Source: Hemicentrotus pulcherrimus (taxonomy: Eukaryota; Echinodermata; Echinoidea; Camarodonta; Strongylocentrotidae). Taken from it: a DNA stretch of 64,000 nucleotides. Where the stretch lies: assembly GCA_003118195.1 (NCBI GenBank), contig BEXV01000172.1:317427-381426 (forward strand), read 5' to 3'. The notes beneath the pieces were generated by a model. The model was not told the DNA's origin. It saw nothing but the letters and a program-made list of their open reading frames with translations, and did no database searches. Every line of letters begins with the position of its first letter. Within the stretch, counting starts at the first letter, position 1. The translations under genes and the position numbers were made by a program. Shown in pieces: positions 9,681 to 24,401 of the stretch.

Positions 9681-12600
9681 TTATATACATATATATATAT
9701 ATAATATACTACACACATACAGATACACACTTTTTTTTAAACAATTTTGTTTTATTTCTCCAAATGTGCAAAAGAAACCATAACATACAATTGAATACAA
9801 TAAAGGTGTTCAATATCGATTCTTTTACATAAACATAATTAAACACAAACTTATTTGCAGTATATATAACTTAGCAACAAAGTAAACGTATAAATATCTA
9901 CACATAATATGTCACACAAACCCACATGCACACACACACACACGCACACACCCGACCCATTATATAAATATCCTCACAACTTGGCCAGGTCACACTGAAA
10001 ATAATATCATCCATCAGGAATCGACAAACGATCAAAGCATAGAGTTGTCTATTGATTATCAAGCGATTGAATATCAACCAGATGTCTCCTCCTACCGTGA
10101 TTACTATGGCAACGTATACGTTGTTTGCTGTTTAATGCATTCATAATTTTATCCATCGATATTTTGATAGAGAAAAACGAAATTGTGTACGTGAATATAT
10201 TCATAAGATAATTGACCTCTCACCTTGTATTTTATTTTATGATTTGTTTTAATTAACGAATAATGATATGTTTGTTTACCGCGAATCATAAGTGTGTTAT
10301 AAATTATCAATTTTGTTGTTGTTGTTGGACGTGACATGCTAGGCCGTATACAGAACACAAATTTCGTGACGTCGATGATGAACAAGTCAGAGAAAAAAAG
10401 AGGAAAATCACAACCGCAGCGAAAACATAAAGACCGAAACACTATACTTCCCAAGTGTTAAATGAATGTCGAGTATATGAATCTTATTTAAAATATAAGT
10501 TAATGATTTGAACAAAGTATTCTGTTATTAAAATGACCCCATTTTTCTTTCCCATTTACCCGTTTGACATTTTTATCCTACTCTAGATTCCACAAACTGT
10601 GATGGCATGCATGTCTGATTCTTGATTGAATTGTGGTTTGCTGGCTGCTTTTGGCCTGAGAATTGATTGTTTTCTTCTTCATCATTTTCCGGTATATCAT
10701 GTAGGTGAAATCCAAGTTGACCGAACATGATTTGAACAAGACATCACTACTCAATACAAACACCGTGTTCCTAGCCTGCCCTCTCACGATATGTGTCGTC
10801 AAGCATGAACAAAGTTGTTAAATTATGAAAACGTTGAGAAAGCAATCGCAAAATTTGCATTCACGAATTCACAATGACGAGTATTTCTAAATAAACATTC
10901 CTCAATTTTTCTGGGTGGTTACCTGAAATGAATAATGTTTCTGTTCTTATTTTGGAGGGTTCAACTGCCTTGAGTATGAAAATTATTTAAGATAGTATTC
11001 AAGTCAGAATTTTGGGTATTCTTTTGGTACTGAGGAAATACAAACTTTTTTCTTCTTCAACTTTTTGGTTTCAAAAAATGTAATCTCGTAATTCATCTGT
11101 TTGAAGATTTAACAATCAAACGTCGCAGCAGAAAGGGGGAAAGTTCATTTAATATGAAAGTCAAATGTTGCATTTTGCTTTTTTCTACAATTCATCTCAG
11201 CATTAAAAATGTAAACATTTATAATCATTAGTATTTTGCTGTTTGTAATCTTAACATTTTATTGTGATTTATTGTTCTGTTCTAGACTGATTGATCTGCT
11301 TAACTAATCCATAATTGGAGATCAGCAAAGATAGAGAGAGAGAGAGAAAGGGACTGAATTATGTCCGCAGGAAATAGAAAAGCAATATTGCTACCGAATC
11401 GTAGTAATCAATGTTTCAATTTATTATGTAATTAACTATGAAATGAAAAAAGTCATAACGCCCATCAAATATTCTTGTGAACTGTAACTGAACTTTTTTC
11501 TTCTATTATTACAGTTGCGTAGACTTTCCGAATATTATGTCAAGTGACGAGATTGATATCATTCCCTCAGGCAATTTTCGAGAATTTTCTTCCTATTTAA
11601 CTTAAGCCTAGTTTGCGGATCACCATTCAATATTTGTTTGTCAGTTATTCCTGCCTCCATCATGCATCACTTCCAATCCAATTTGTTCTATGTCTACCGC
11701 AATGACGTCACTATTATAACAGCAACATTGATCTTAATAAACCACAACAAGAAATATTCTTATATAATTTATTAAACTTTTCTCTGACCATTTTGATTGC
11801 CATATCATTGCCCTGTCATACCACAATAATTGGGTGTACGTGTCTTTGCATGTGTTTGGTGGGGTGGGTTTATCAAGACTGTAAAGGGGGGAACTGTTTG
11901 ACCTTAGAACTCATTCACATAAAGGTAAAAAGGCGGTTTTGATTTCAGTTAGCCGTCCCCATTCAATTTAGTGCGGGTAAAAGGTGTATGGTAACGGGGA
12001 TAGTACATCATGAGGGAGAGGAAAGAAAGAAAGGGTGTAGAGAGAGAGAGAAAATAAAAGGCCGCTAGGATCGTCAGACAAGCGTGTCGTCTACATGCAA
12101 CTCAGTCCGCCAGAGTCTGGGGATCTTTTGTCAGGCTCACGTACCGTATTGCTAGCTCTCAGTCCAGCACCGCGACCTCCATAATAACACACACCTCCGC
12201 ATAGCATATCCCCTCATCTTATTGTATTCGCATTTTTCGGGACCGGAGCGCGCTGGGGGAGAGATCTAAATTCAACGCTTTATTGTAGCTCCCATATGTT
12301 TTTCCTCTCTCCTTGTCAAGACCCTTTCTTTTCTTCTTCCTTTTCTCTTTAAATTGAAAATCAGTAATTTCCGACTCTCTTTTGATGTCTTTATATTGAC
12401 ACATGCCAATCACGGCTGGGTTCGTGGTCTGATCTAAAATTGGTTGGATTTTGAATCTCTTGGCCGTGACCGAAATGTAACTAGAAACCCTCGACCGCAC
12501 AGACCTTGGATTTGGACTTAAAAATTGGGTCTCTTTCATTGAGAAGGAAGTGAAATACTCAAATTGCCAAATAATTTCACTTTTCCTCCTTAAAAACACA

Positions 12601-13110
12601 GCGGTTTCACGCTACCGTATTTCAAGATTACAATAATTATTTTTGAAGAAAAAAAAATAGTTATTTTTTTCTGTCTTTCTAGAACTTGCCCTAAAACTTT
12701 TTACACGTTCTTAAAAGCATCACAATTGTATTTTCATTCATATATTTTTTAAAACTTCTTTTATTATCGTGTATATTCCTAGACAAATGCTTGCATATTT
12801 CTTTGATTTTTTTCTGAAAATTTCTACAGCTATATTATCTACTTTAAGTTGCGATAATCACATAGGCTACTTAATATATTTGCATTTTGGGGCATCCGAA
12901 CAGATGGAGCCATATCAATAATCAAGTATATATGTTTCTTGTTATAATACATATATCAATTATTTCGCATACAAGTGAGCAAAGTAGGAAGTGTGGGATT
13001 GATTTAGAATCATACGTATGATGTATATACACATAGTACAACCTTGCTTATCATAGTCGACCTTCATTTGGGCAGATTCAATAAGCACTAAGCTTACTAT
13101 TTTACTTTTG
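9681..13110. other. Intergenic, AT-rich
   Basis: No gene is supported. Contents: (TA)n at about 9688-9703, a (CA)n run at about 9928-9951, a near-consensus RFX half-palindrome at 10100-10113, short (GA)n runs near 11333 and 12040, and a moderately CpG-containing patch at 12060-12260. A 126-residue minus-strand open frame (12219-12599) resembles no family that I know and is K/R-rich from purine-rich DNA. Confidence 0.55.
10100..10113. promoter_or_regulatory. Near-match RFX X-box
   Basis: ATTACTATGGCAAC matches the X-box consensus GTHNYYATRRNAAC at all positions except the first. RFX factors regulate ciliary genes in animals. An isolated single-mismatch site can occur by chance. Confidence 0.25.
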
Positions 13111-13226
13111 GTAGCGACTATCTTGTGTGTGTTTACATCATTATATTGTAAATACAATTGTAGATATTGTAGCGATTAACTTGTGTGTGTTTACATCATT
13201 ATATTGTAAATACAATTGTAGATAAT
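13111..13226. repeat. Tandem duplication, 58 bp x 2
   Basis: Copies 13111-13168 and 13169-13226 begin GTAGCGACTA / GTAGCGATTA and share the internal (TG)n, TTTACATCATTATATTG and AATACAATTGTAGATA blocks, with only a few substitutions. A recent local duplication; no function is seen. Confidence 0.9.
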
Positions 13227-16200
13227 GTATACATTGAAATACATCGCATTTAGATTGGTTAATAGATCAATACAATCATATTCATATCATACATCACGAT
13301 TATACCAAACAATATAATATACCTCATTGTCATCTTACAACTACACATCCGTTTTTACATACTCGTGAACATCAATTTTATCATACACATATTTCTTGCA
13401 GTAGTCATTCGATTTATCCTGTTAATAAAATATAATATAATAAATCAGGGGGCGAACTTTATAGTTTCGAGTTCACCTTTTTGAGTGGTATACAGGTACA
13501 CGCCCCTTTTAAGAGAGACGGATGTTCGTATTGTTCATCTGGTTAATGGTTAACCCTGCCGTAGGGAATCGATGCTGAAACATGGTTCAAGTCGCCCTGA
13601 TATTTCTATATAGCACGTACCAGGCAAGGTTAATCAAGGTGATCAATAGCTGAACGAATATGAGATATTCACTGGATTGTTAATTTGTAAATTGGAAAAA
13701 GATGAGATTCATCTGTACATCTGAGGTATAATTAATCCGTTAAAACGTGGTTAGAATACTTAAAAAATGAATAGCTCGGAAATTGATTAGGTGTGACGAA
13801 CAGAGAGTTTCTGTTTTTCTGTTGTTACGCTGAGTTCAATTTATTGATTATGAAAAGGATGTGATGAAATGAATAAAACATATTTATTGCGCATCCATTC
13901 CATTTCAATACAGTCTATTTTCAATGATTACAATCGGGCTTTATTATTTTATGTCGCGTCACTTTACCGAAAGTACTGTTATTATGCGATGTGTCTTTTT
14001 GTGTAGAATACCTTAATCATTGGTCATCCCGTTTAACTCACAAAATAATCTTATTACTGATGAGAGCCTGTTTCTGAGTTACATGTATTTGTTTTTCTTC
14101 CCAATTTTCCATTCAAATATGTTCATTACCTGATCCATGTAAAATATTACACTTAATATTATTTTGTATTATCTAAATCAGATTCACTAATGGTCTATAA
14201 ACCGACCAACATGGCATAGCTTGAAATAAAATGCAACCAATATTAGAGCCATCTCGGCTTCCTCCCTTATACCTGCAAAACGAATGGTAGCGTCTTTGCA
14301 TTTGAGTAAAGATATTAATAAATGAATTATGCCTTAGAATCCAGTCTTTACCATGTACAAAGCAGACATGGTTAAGGAAGATACAGTGACATAGTAATAC
14401 GTAACATCGGTTAATATTCCAATCTCTGACTTAATCAATGTTTGAAATAGGTCTATATAAGGCAAGCTGAGACCACGGCTGAACCTGAGCAAAACCTACT
14501 CCTAAAAGGGGTCAGTTTTAGCCATAATGATAATTAGAACATGGTTTAAAATGTCTCAATCAATTTGATTTGTAACTGATGTAACCCATCAAATGCGACA
14601 ACTGGGTTTAAGTTTTTCATGAAAGAGGTTAGAATGTAGGCTCGAATGCATTCGATATAGTATATTTTTGATGTAGAGTATTCAGAATAAATATTCAAGT
14701 TTATATTTCTATTTAGGTGAAGTACAACGTGATCACTTCATTGTAAGCATTTATACTGCGAAAATGGGAGGACCTTATCTTTTAGCTGAAAAAAAATACT
14801 CTAAATTCGGTTGCCACACATTATCGATACAAGTGTACATCTTTAAATATAAATTCAAATTATATTAAAATTATATTGTTAGACGAGAATCTGACATTTA
14901 TTAATTACAAATAACTCTTTCGTGTAAAATCAAATCAATTTAAGCGGTAACATAAAATTCGTTTAGCACTACACATTTGTAGCTACTTGGAGCAAGCAGT
15001 TGGACCACGATTGGACCCAGAATATTTTCAAATGTATTTAAACAACCATTACTAAAGTATTTTGTTTGGAATTTAAAAGCTTTGAGGAATAGGGCCACTA
15101 TCATGGCTATTTTTTATGAGAAGTTCATTGAGGCCAAAAAGTTGCTTGTGTACGTTTGTCGTTAAAGGCATCGGCGTCTAACAAAATTAATCTCTTTCTT
15201 TCAGACCCTTTGATGTCATCTTATCCTTTTCTACGTAACGAACTCTAATCAAAATCCACCGGTGGTATATGGTTAGTTTAAAGTTTGCTCTCGATTTAGC
15301 CCTCCCCACACCCTCCATTCGACTTGGTAATTTGCGGCTTTCAAGCAACAATAAGCCTTCAAGCTTTCTATTGTTACTGCATGGACAAAACCAATTACAT
15401 CATTAGTATTCTCTTAATTGAAGGCTTATACTGTGTGTTTCATAAAAGCACATGTCTCTCTATTCTCTCTTTTTCTTTTCATCAATGCCAGCGGTACAGC
15501 TTTAGCAAACAGTGTCTTTTCGTCTAATAGCATGCGCGCCATCCATCCATTCGACCAGCTTAAGATATCGGTATCAGCTGGTGTATTAATATGTTGTCCT
15601 TCTTAATTGCAAGTACCTAAAATAATTTTAATTTTGATGTTAGACCAAAACGATTCAGCCTTCCTCCTCAATTAGCAAAATTGTATATATATAAATATAA
15701 AACCTCTCCATGATTTTCATTAAGTCGGTTTCATTTTAAAATAAATGTACTTTGGGGCCTTTTTCTTATAAATGTCTTTTTCAACTGTAATTTAAAAGTT
15801 AAAAAGGAGGAAAGGAAAAAAGGTAAAGAGAATCAATGATTAAACATATATATATATATATCAACGATGGAAGGGTAGTCTGTAATACAAACAAATTAAA
15901 ATAAAGACAAAATGATACCATTTTGCTCGAACATTGATATACGAGTAAAAAAAGATAGGAAGTAGTCATTTTCATTAGGACTTGCAACGATGGGTATATG
16001 GGTTGCTGGGATGCGGTAAAGCTTGATGACATTGGCGAAGTTGTGGCTGTGATGACGTTGATGGTGATGTCAGCCTGCTCGTTGCTATCTTAGGTCATCA
16101 GGATGATCATGATCAGTATAGAAATTCTTCAACCACAATCTAACCCCAACCATACCTCGCTCCTCCTCCCCATTGTAGTCACTAACACGCTCAGCAAACT

Positions 16201-17580
16201 TCACCCCACCAAACACCATTGTATTACCCCTATTGTCCCCCCTGATCCTTTCCATAGAGGGCGTTGAGAATGATGAAAACAAGAGCGTTCAGACCTACGT
16301 CAATGAATACGAATGAAGGTGGTCTGGTTTTCCTTTCCCTCATGTTTTTATATTTTCTTTTCAACCATATCGAGAGCGACAAGATAATATGATAATGGGA
16401 AAAGCGAAACCGCGGAGTGGTTCTCAACGAGATCACGAGACAGGGGTTTTGTCCGAGTCTGAGGTCTGGAAGTGTGGAGCATTTCCAGAGAAACATTGAC
16501 GACATCGGAACGGATTAAATCTATTTACAACTTTCTTTCTGGGAAACTGTCCGTCTTCACCAAACCGTTAACTTTAATTTGGTTATGGTTCAGCGTAAAC
16601 ATAAATATTTAGAAACAGAAAACAAACTCACTTCCGTGAACTGATATTTTTTAATTTTAAAAATGGTTCCCCAAACTATTGCATTTATTGCTAATTGATA
16701 ATGATTGTGAAATAGGTAACGGAATGGAAAAATACTCAATCTCAAAGTTTTGCTGAAAGATTTTAGTTAAGCATCGCAACTTTTTTTTTGTTTCGTTAAT
16801 GTTAGTGTGATAGAGAGAAGTCAATGAAATTTATGGAACGTATTGTTGGAAAAGGAGGAGGAGAGGCAATAAAATAAATATATATCAAGAAGACTAAATC
16901 GTGAAAAGCTGCAGAATGAGTATCAAAAGAGGTAGAAAAAGAAGGAAAAAAATAATGAAGAGAAATGAGAGTTATCGTGAAATGAAACAGAAATAGAATA
17001 TTATGAAAAATCAAAACATCAAACAGAAGAACAAATTAAGCAAATAACGGTAGTAGAGAAACGAAAAGGTAATGCCTTGCAAAAGAATATTTCAAAAAAA
17101 TACACAAATAGTAAGGGGAAATAAAGATCCAGCGATTGATGGAACTGTCAAGTATAAAGATATAGCGTGTATAGATCAAGAGCTCGAGGGGAGAAAATAT
17201 ACCAAAATAGGTAACACGTGAATAAAGGATACTAAAGCATCTAAATTCCCTGCGTTTTGCATTTGTCTGATTTCATTACACCAAACCTCGCTTTTCAAAT
17301 ACATCATCCATTGTGTATCATCACAATTGTATGACTTTACTTTGATTCTATCTATTTTGAATGTAATTGTACAGGCTGTCACGGAAGAGAATGAGGTGTT
17401 GATGCGTGAAAAATCACCATTTGTCCCTTCGTCATTCGCTCTAATTCAAATTGCAGTTTTCATTTCCTATCTAATCTCCCAGCGCTTCGAACATTATCCA
17501 AATTAACCGCGCTTCATATTTTTAATTCCTTGATTATAGGCTTCACACCTATATACGTCAGCAATAAAAATCTTACATCT
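13227..17580. other. Intergenic, AT-rich
   Basis: Nothing gene-like. It holds a (TA)n run near 15847-15860 and a G-A-rich stretch at 16790-17140. Short open frames here show no conserved motif. Confidence 0.55.
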
Positions 17581-20340
17581 CTCTATATATCTGTCTCTGT
17601 CTCTGTCCCGGTATCTCTTTCTCTCTCCCTCGCTCCACCTTACCCTTTTTTCCTGTGTTTCATCCCCTTACTCACTCTCTCTCCCTCTCTCTCTCTGTCT
17701 CTTATACTTCCATTTCTATCCACTTCTTTCACTGACTAACCCCTCTCCTCCTTGCAACCCCTCTCCCTGTCCTTTCCCCTTCTTTCTCCCGATTTTCCTT
17801 TCTACCCGAGCACAAATCGCTTTAACTTTTCAAAGTTATTATGTAACAAATGCATTATGTAAAGGGAATCTTAATTACAAGCATTATGCTTCCAAGGTTT
17901 CCTCCTCATTACTGCAGAAATTGTTAGCATCATATGTATTTAATGACTTGCCATTACATCGTTTTTATTACTGTTGTATCAATCGAATATTATGTACATG
18001 TGTTGTTACCTTGTATATGCCTTACTTTGTAAATTCTTTTCATATGCAGTTAATGTGGAAATAAAACCTAAATAAAAAAGTGTTATTTTCGTTTATCTAT
18101 AGCTGTTATGATCTAATAACGTATGACTGCTATTATTTGGTTCGGCATTCATTTACGTACACCTGCACATGTTCATCTGTAACATCAGTAAATCTCTTCT
18201 TTATTTGAAGTTGAGCACACATTAAATTTTTGTATTTAAACGTCTTTGGTTTTAATGGTTTTCATGTGAATGAAGTGTGTGCGTCGGATGAGTGTGTGTG
18301 CGCGTGAGATTGGTGTGTGGGTGTGCGCGCGTATTTTATGTCTCATTGAACGTTTCTCATTTTCTCACAATTAAATCACCTTTTCTCTCTTTATGTCTGT
18401 TATACGTTCACGCTCACCTTTATACATGTATCGCACTATCCCTCCATCCTATGTATCTGTCTTTCTATCAATCTCCATCTCTCCTCCCTTCTCTCTCCTC
18501 GTGCTCCAAGTTTATCTGTTTGGTAGCTGTCAATCTTGTAGGTTTGCGTGACCAGGTAATGGGAGCATCTCCGCTCGTCTTCCCCAGTCCGTCCGCTATC
18601 TCGCCTTGGAACGGGATCTTAATCAAACATACGATCAGCCTGCCGCGCTCCCAGTATCGATCTACCTACCCATAATATTATTGCATCCACAACTAAAGAA
18701 GAAATAAAGAATTCACCCTTTCTTACCATTTTCCAACGAATTTCTCCCACTCTATTTCTATCTCGTCTACAGATTTGGTTGCATAATTTGGCATGCGAGA
18801 GAATTAATTGACGTTAGTTGATGATGACGAAGAAGAAGATGAAGAAAGTTAGATGAAGATAGGAGGGTTGAGACGTGACTTGACCGAATAAAAGAAAAGA
18901 AAATGGGCGTCATGGCTTGCCCTCACGCCTCCAACCATTATCATTATTAGCTCTTAAATCAATAGAGTAAGGTTAATGAGGTCCTACGTCATCACATTTG
19001 TTCCATTTCATTTCCTAAAACGAATCGCCACATTACGAGAAGTACCTCAATCACTTCATAGGGTATTGAAAGTTGTCTCAATAAACAAATGAAATGCGTT
19101 AATGAACCAGTATCAAAGATATTGTATTCGATCGATAGAAATGACGATGTCCCTCAAGTTTTAGCAATGTATTTGCACATAAGAATATAAGCTGTTTGAC
19201 TTACAAAAGATGAGCTTTTCAAACTATACAGGTATCTTTTTTAAACAAATGCCTCAAAAGTCCAAAACTTTTACTCTGACCTCAAACTTTTGTTATGCTT
19301 TCCAATATCTTGAATGAGATTTATAGAAATAAAATGTATTCGAAAAAAAACTTGAAGAACGTTTTACTTGTTTGGTATTGAGAATTTCTTCAGAGTCAAA
19401 CTTCAATACCTTCTAAATGAGGCACCGACATTTTAATCTAATCAAACCTGTATCGTAGTGATTAATGTGGTGACGCTTTATGTTTTTCATAGCTTTAAGC
19501 ATTGTTTGAATGTTGAAATAATAAAGTAATTTTGTATACGACGTCGAAACAAGACAGAACGCCTTCTGGTTAAGCGGTTGAAGCCTAAACAGAATTTTAT
19601 GTTTTCATTTCTGCTGTTGCGATCTCTTCATCTGCATCTTCCTATCGTATACGGTAATCCTTTCTGTTTGACAATAATACTTTCTGCTGGTTAACTCAGG
19701 TATCTAACATCCAACTCAAAATGTACTAGTATGATTGAAAAAAAGGAACAAGGATAAAGATTGTGTCATATTTCTGACAGTATCTCCACCTTTATATATT
19801 TTGTCATTGTGTGGATTAACTTTTTGTTAAGTCATACTCACACTACATTTTGTAACGATATATACATTGAAATTCCACTCAGTAGTAATCACATATTCAT
19901 CACATTTACTGATATGATAGCAACTAAAAGCAAGTACGAATGGAGTTACTCCATGATGTGTATGTTCATTACGGGTTGTAATGGTTGACGAACGAAATTT
20001 TCAAGGTGACTTTCTTCGACGTTCTTTCTTAGCATATCAACTCAAGATATTTGGTCTTTTGGTGTCACTTACGTTACTAAGTATTATGATACCATTACCA
20101 CAGATTTAATCAATCGATATCATTTTATTTGGTATCTTAGTCTAATCAAGCCTCTCTTGTCATGCTCGTAGGTTTTTCATCGGTTATAACACATAGCCTG
20201 GACTTAACAAACGAAATAGTGATAAAGTAACATAATGTGTAGGTCGAAAATCACTGTCTTGACCCTGTTTAGAGGTCTGAAGGAGGCTCTAGCTCTTAGA
20301 GGCAAAGAGAGAAGACGTATATGTTGAGGAAAGTCTAAAT
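17581..20340. other. Intergenic with a CT-rich block and a (GT)n patch
   Basis: 17580-17800 is pyrimidine-rich with a short (CT)n near 17674-17702; 18276-18335 is (GT)/(GC)-rich. 18540-18665 is a relatively GC-rich patch without recognisable coding content. No gene. Confidence 0.55.
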
Positions 20341-20361
20341 AGAAGAAGAAGAAGAAGAAGA
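20341..20361. repeat. (GAA)n microsatellite
   Basis: Seven tandem AGA/GAA trinucleotides within a purine-rich stretch. Confidence 0.9.
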
Positions 20362-23280
20362 GATGGAGATGGAAACAGGGATAAGAAGAGCAAACCAACA
20401 TGTGACAACATTTTAAGGCCACCAAGTCAAGGGCAGATGGAAAATTCGACACCCGTTATCGATCTTATGCCAGCCAGCTAACTCTCTGATATTTGAAGTT
20501 AACCTATCTTTATCATGAAACCAATAGTCGCAGTGGAATATTCAAGAGGGGTTCTTTTTTACGCAGGTTTGAGATCAGTTTTCTTTTCCCCATACCACCA
20601 ACCAATACCATATAACCGTCACCCACCGGATCTCGCCTTCTCTCTAGCCCGCTCTTCTCCCGTGTGTTTGTGGATCGACCAGGTGTCCATGTATTGATCT
20701 TTTTCTTGTTAAAAAAAGAGAGATTGAAAAAGAAGAGATAGTGCGCTTTCCTTCCGTTTTTCCTAGCGATAAATTTGCTAAATTCATCGATAAAACCCAG
20801 GTCTGACTTTGGCGGTGATGAAGGAAGGCAAACTGCTCCTTCGTGGTATGGCTACAGCTGATGAGGCCGAGAGCGCCCCCGAAGACCACGGCTATCTCGA
20901 TGAGAGAAGTTGTCTGTTTACTTTCTAAGACAATCCAGAGCTAGCACCATGGTTATTAGATTAGTTGGCTGCTCGTAATATCAGCCAGATAGCGATGTCG
21001 TGGTAATCGTGCGCCTAGGGTATTAAAGAGGAGAGAAATGGGGAGACGGAGAGAGGGAGACATAGCGACGGGACGACATCCTCATGGCTGAAAATGATGA
21101 CGGAGATTAGATGAGGGCGGAGGAGGATGGGGATGAGCATGATTAAAGAGATGGAATCTAGGGGAAGGCAGACGGGAAGGATTTGGGTCGCTCTGATAGG
21201 AACGTGACCATAATCTTAATTTCTTCTTTTCTTTCTCTTTGTTTCTTCTTTCTCTCGTCGTCGTAGCATAAAGCTCGCGAGAAGTTAGCCGGAAAACGAT
21301 TGAAAATCCTCCATCGGTGATTGGCAGGTCTGTCGTTGCGCTTGAAATGGTCTAAAAAGTTATGACTTGTATGCCGTCTATAAAGTAGAAGAAATTTAAA
21401 GTGAATTCTCCTACCGACAATTTTTACTGTCGTCATTATTTCATTCAAGACCTAATCTTATTGGTCATCAATGACAATCCATTAAAAGGTTTTCTTATTT
21501 CCCTGAAAAGGGGACAAACAAATCACCTACAACAGACAGACGTTATAGGAGTAGCATGAACCAAACCTCTATGCGAAATACCAGAGTAAGCCCATATACG
21601 TTCATCACTCTCCTTCAGCTTACACATAATCGTTTATTCTATTGTAGATGCGGAACAAAATTATGACTATTTCAAATCACCAAACCAACATGAGCTCTCT
21701 GACATCACGAGTTTCGATTAAAGAATAGTCACGTGTTTCATGACTCTTCTTTATATCTCAATATGCACCAAATCGATGAATGGTTTATGTTTTATCATTT
21801 TTGTCATTCAACCAAACGTATGCAGGATTGTATATTAAGGTTTCATGTGTTGTACCCACACGAAGCAAATAGATCTGCTCGTTTACCTTTCATTAAAAAA
21901 AAAAACACCTTTATCAATGAACTAGTTCACTCTCTGAAACAGCACTATAGCATAAACTTTCTTCACAGTTATCATGGTAATATTATATACCAGCATCTGT
22001 CTGATTTTTCCCCGCCATAAAGCCACCGATCTCTTTCTCCCAGACGGCCCCAAGGGACTGGTGCCCTCTGCTATACGATTACCGATAAATAAAAGCATTT
22101 CTTTTACACTCGAATAACTAATTTCCCTGACATTTTTATTTAAAATAACTGTCTAAATATTAACTTAAAGCTGTCAGATCTCTTCCAATCCGACAATTAC
22201 CTGCTTGGCTGGATTGTTGAGGTCATTATTGAGGATCAAAATCGCCTTTTCAATAAACATGACTAAACCACAATAAAGGGAGATGGGAAAGGTTTTCTAT
22301 TGTCTATACAGACCGCGGGGGAAATACCTCAAAGAACGAATCCGAGTCAATGCACATTTTCAAAAGGAGCTTTTCAATTTTAACAAGTTTTGGTGCTTTT
22401 AACAGCCATTTATCTGTTATTCCGGCCAATGAGCAGCGAAAAATGGAGAAATGTAAGAGGACAATGCGAAGGGAACGTGAAAGCCACTTGTTTCACAGCG
22501 CCGTGCCTTTTATCGCAAGCACCGAGGACATGGGGAGAATCTGGTTGAAATCTCCCGCGTTTTTCGGTACCACGGCCTTCTGCGCGCCCCGAGCAGGCAA
22601 TGCAAGGAAGGCGGGTTCGGATGCACGCCACAGACAGACGATCGGTTGCAATGGGGCAAATCAAGCAGAAGACGAGTGAAAGTGGCGCCGTGGGTTGCCC
22701 GTCAGACATGCCTCCAAAGTCCCGCTAAACCACAAAATGAGGCCCCTGGGAAAAGCCTAATTTTCCTTTTGTATATACATATCAGACCGATTCTTTTGAG
22801 CCCTCTAAACAACAGCGTTGAATTTGACATGAGATGATGTCTCCATTTTTATCATATACAAGTCGAAAAATTTAGAGCACCTATTCAAAAATCAGGCCTT
22901 GTGTATGAGTGTATTCACTCTATTGTCCAACCAAGCGGAGGGTAAATTGATGTTTACGTCTAACCTTTTTTGAAGCCATTAACTTTTTAGGGTTTTAATG
23001 TCAGATTTTGAAGCCAAGTCATCTCTCTCCCGCTGTGTCTCATAAAAGATACCACACACTATCGATGATGGGTGCACAGCGAGTTTTAACGCCTTTTCAA
23101 GTGGCGGTAAACTACTGTATTTATCAATCTGGAACTATGAACTTTTGCATACTCGTTCCAATAATCTGGATCATTTCTCTTCGTATTATTGTTCTTCTTA
23201 TTTTTTTCAAATCTTTTAAAAAATAAAACCAATGAGTTCTCTTTTGACGATGCACTTATCCCCTCCTTTCTCCTTCTCCA
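20362..23280. other. Intergenic with CpG-rich patches
   Basis: 20560-21130 and 22480-22760 are more GC- and CpG-rich than the surroundings. Overlapping open frames occur on both strands at 22350-22709, as expected in DNA with fewer stop triplets, without recognisable protein motifs. A GA-rich run lies at 21010-21065. Confidence 0.5.
22480..22760. promoter_or_regulatory. CpG-rich patch, candidate regulatory element
   Basis: A local cluster of CpG dinucleotides (GCGCGCCCC, GGCGCCGTGG, CGATCGG and others) in otherwise AT-rich DNA. In a lightly methylated invertebrate genome this alone does not define a promoter. It stands out as unique, non-repetitive sequence and a place to look for conservation. 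Confidence 0.25.
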
Positions 23281-23423
23281 TGTCTCCTCTCCATCCCCTT
23301 CCCTCTCTCTTTCTTTCTCTCTCTCTTTCACTATTTATTTTGCATGCGTATCTTTATGTATGGGATTTTTCCTTTTCTGATTTATTTTTCTTTCCTTAAA
23401 AAAACCTCCCTCTTCCCCTCTTC

Positions 23424-23463
<40 letters not shown>

Positions 23464-23843
23464 AATCTTTCTCTCTCACTATCTCTCTGTGTTTTTTTTA
23501 ATGTTTCTTATATATTTTGGCCAAAGTACGTACCAGGCTCTAAGTCGTCCCTATTCAAGGAGACAATGCATTGTTTACTTCGTGAATATATCCAGACAAA
23601 AGAATGTCAACCAAACTTTCCTCTCCCGCTTTCATCATCGGAGAAAAGAAGACAAACGATTTTCGGTGGAAGAATCCCAAGAGCAAACTCAAGTTGTCAC
23701 TCCACCCACGAAGGTATTGTTCATCATCAACCCATTTCTTTCTCTCACTCTCTCACCCTCTTACATTCCTTTATTCTGTATCCCCCTCTCTCTCTCTCTC
23801 GCTCTCTCTCTCTTTACCCCCTCTCTCTCCCCCTCTCTCTCTC

Positions 23844-23886
<43 letters not shown>

Positions 23887-24302
23887 CTAACCCTTCTCTT
23901 TCTTACTTTATCTTTCTCTCTCCCACTCCCTCAAATACTGTTTTGTCTACATTTTGTTATAAGAATTTTCAAATATCTACCTCCCATTTATCAACGACCG
24001 TAAACACCTCTTCCATTTATTAGTTCTCTCATACTGACATTCTGTCACTCTTAACTCGTTTTGTCCATCCCCTTTTTTCTGCATGTTTTCCTTTCTCTGT
24101 TTGCTTTTTGTTCGTTTCTCTTTTTCTTTCATTTTAGTAATCTGGTTGTCTTACTTTGATATTTAAAAAACTTATCTATCTTAATGCCTTCATCAAAACC
24201 CCTATACGAGTCTATACCTAACCTAATTACTTATTTCTCTAACTCTTTCTCGCTCTCTCTCTCTCTCTCACTCTCTCTCTCTCTCTTTAATCCATGCTCT
24301 AC

Positions 24303-24358
<56 letters not shown>

Positions 24359-24365
24359 TGCACAT

Positions 24366-24401
<36 letters not shown>

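Noticed and set aside
12219..12599. 126-codon minus-strand frame
   Set aside because: Lys/Arg-rich because of local polypyrimidine DNA; no recognisable domain or splice context.
14055..14085. CTGATGAGAGCCTG, hammerhead-like core
   Set aside because: The second core element GAAA is missing at any suitable distance.
20864..20890. CTGATGAGGCC followed by CGAAG
   Set aside because: GAAG replaces the invariant GAAA, and no stem I or stem III pairing is seen.
23344..24023. Overlapping long Ser/Leu-rich open frames (up to 219 codons)
   Set aside because: They are translations of (CT)n arrays; length and composition come from the repeat lacking stop triplets.
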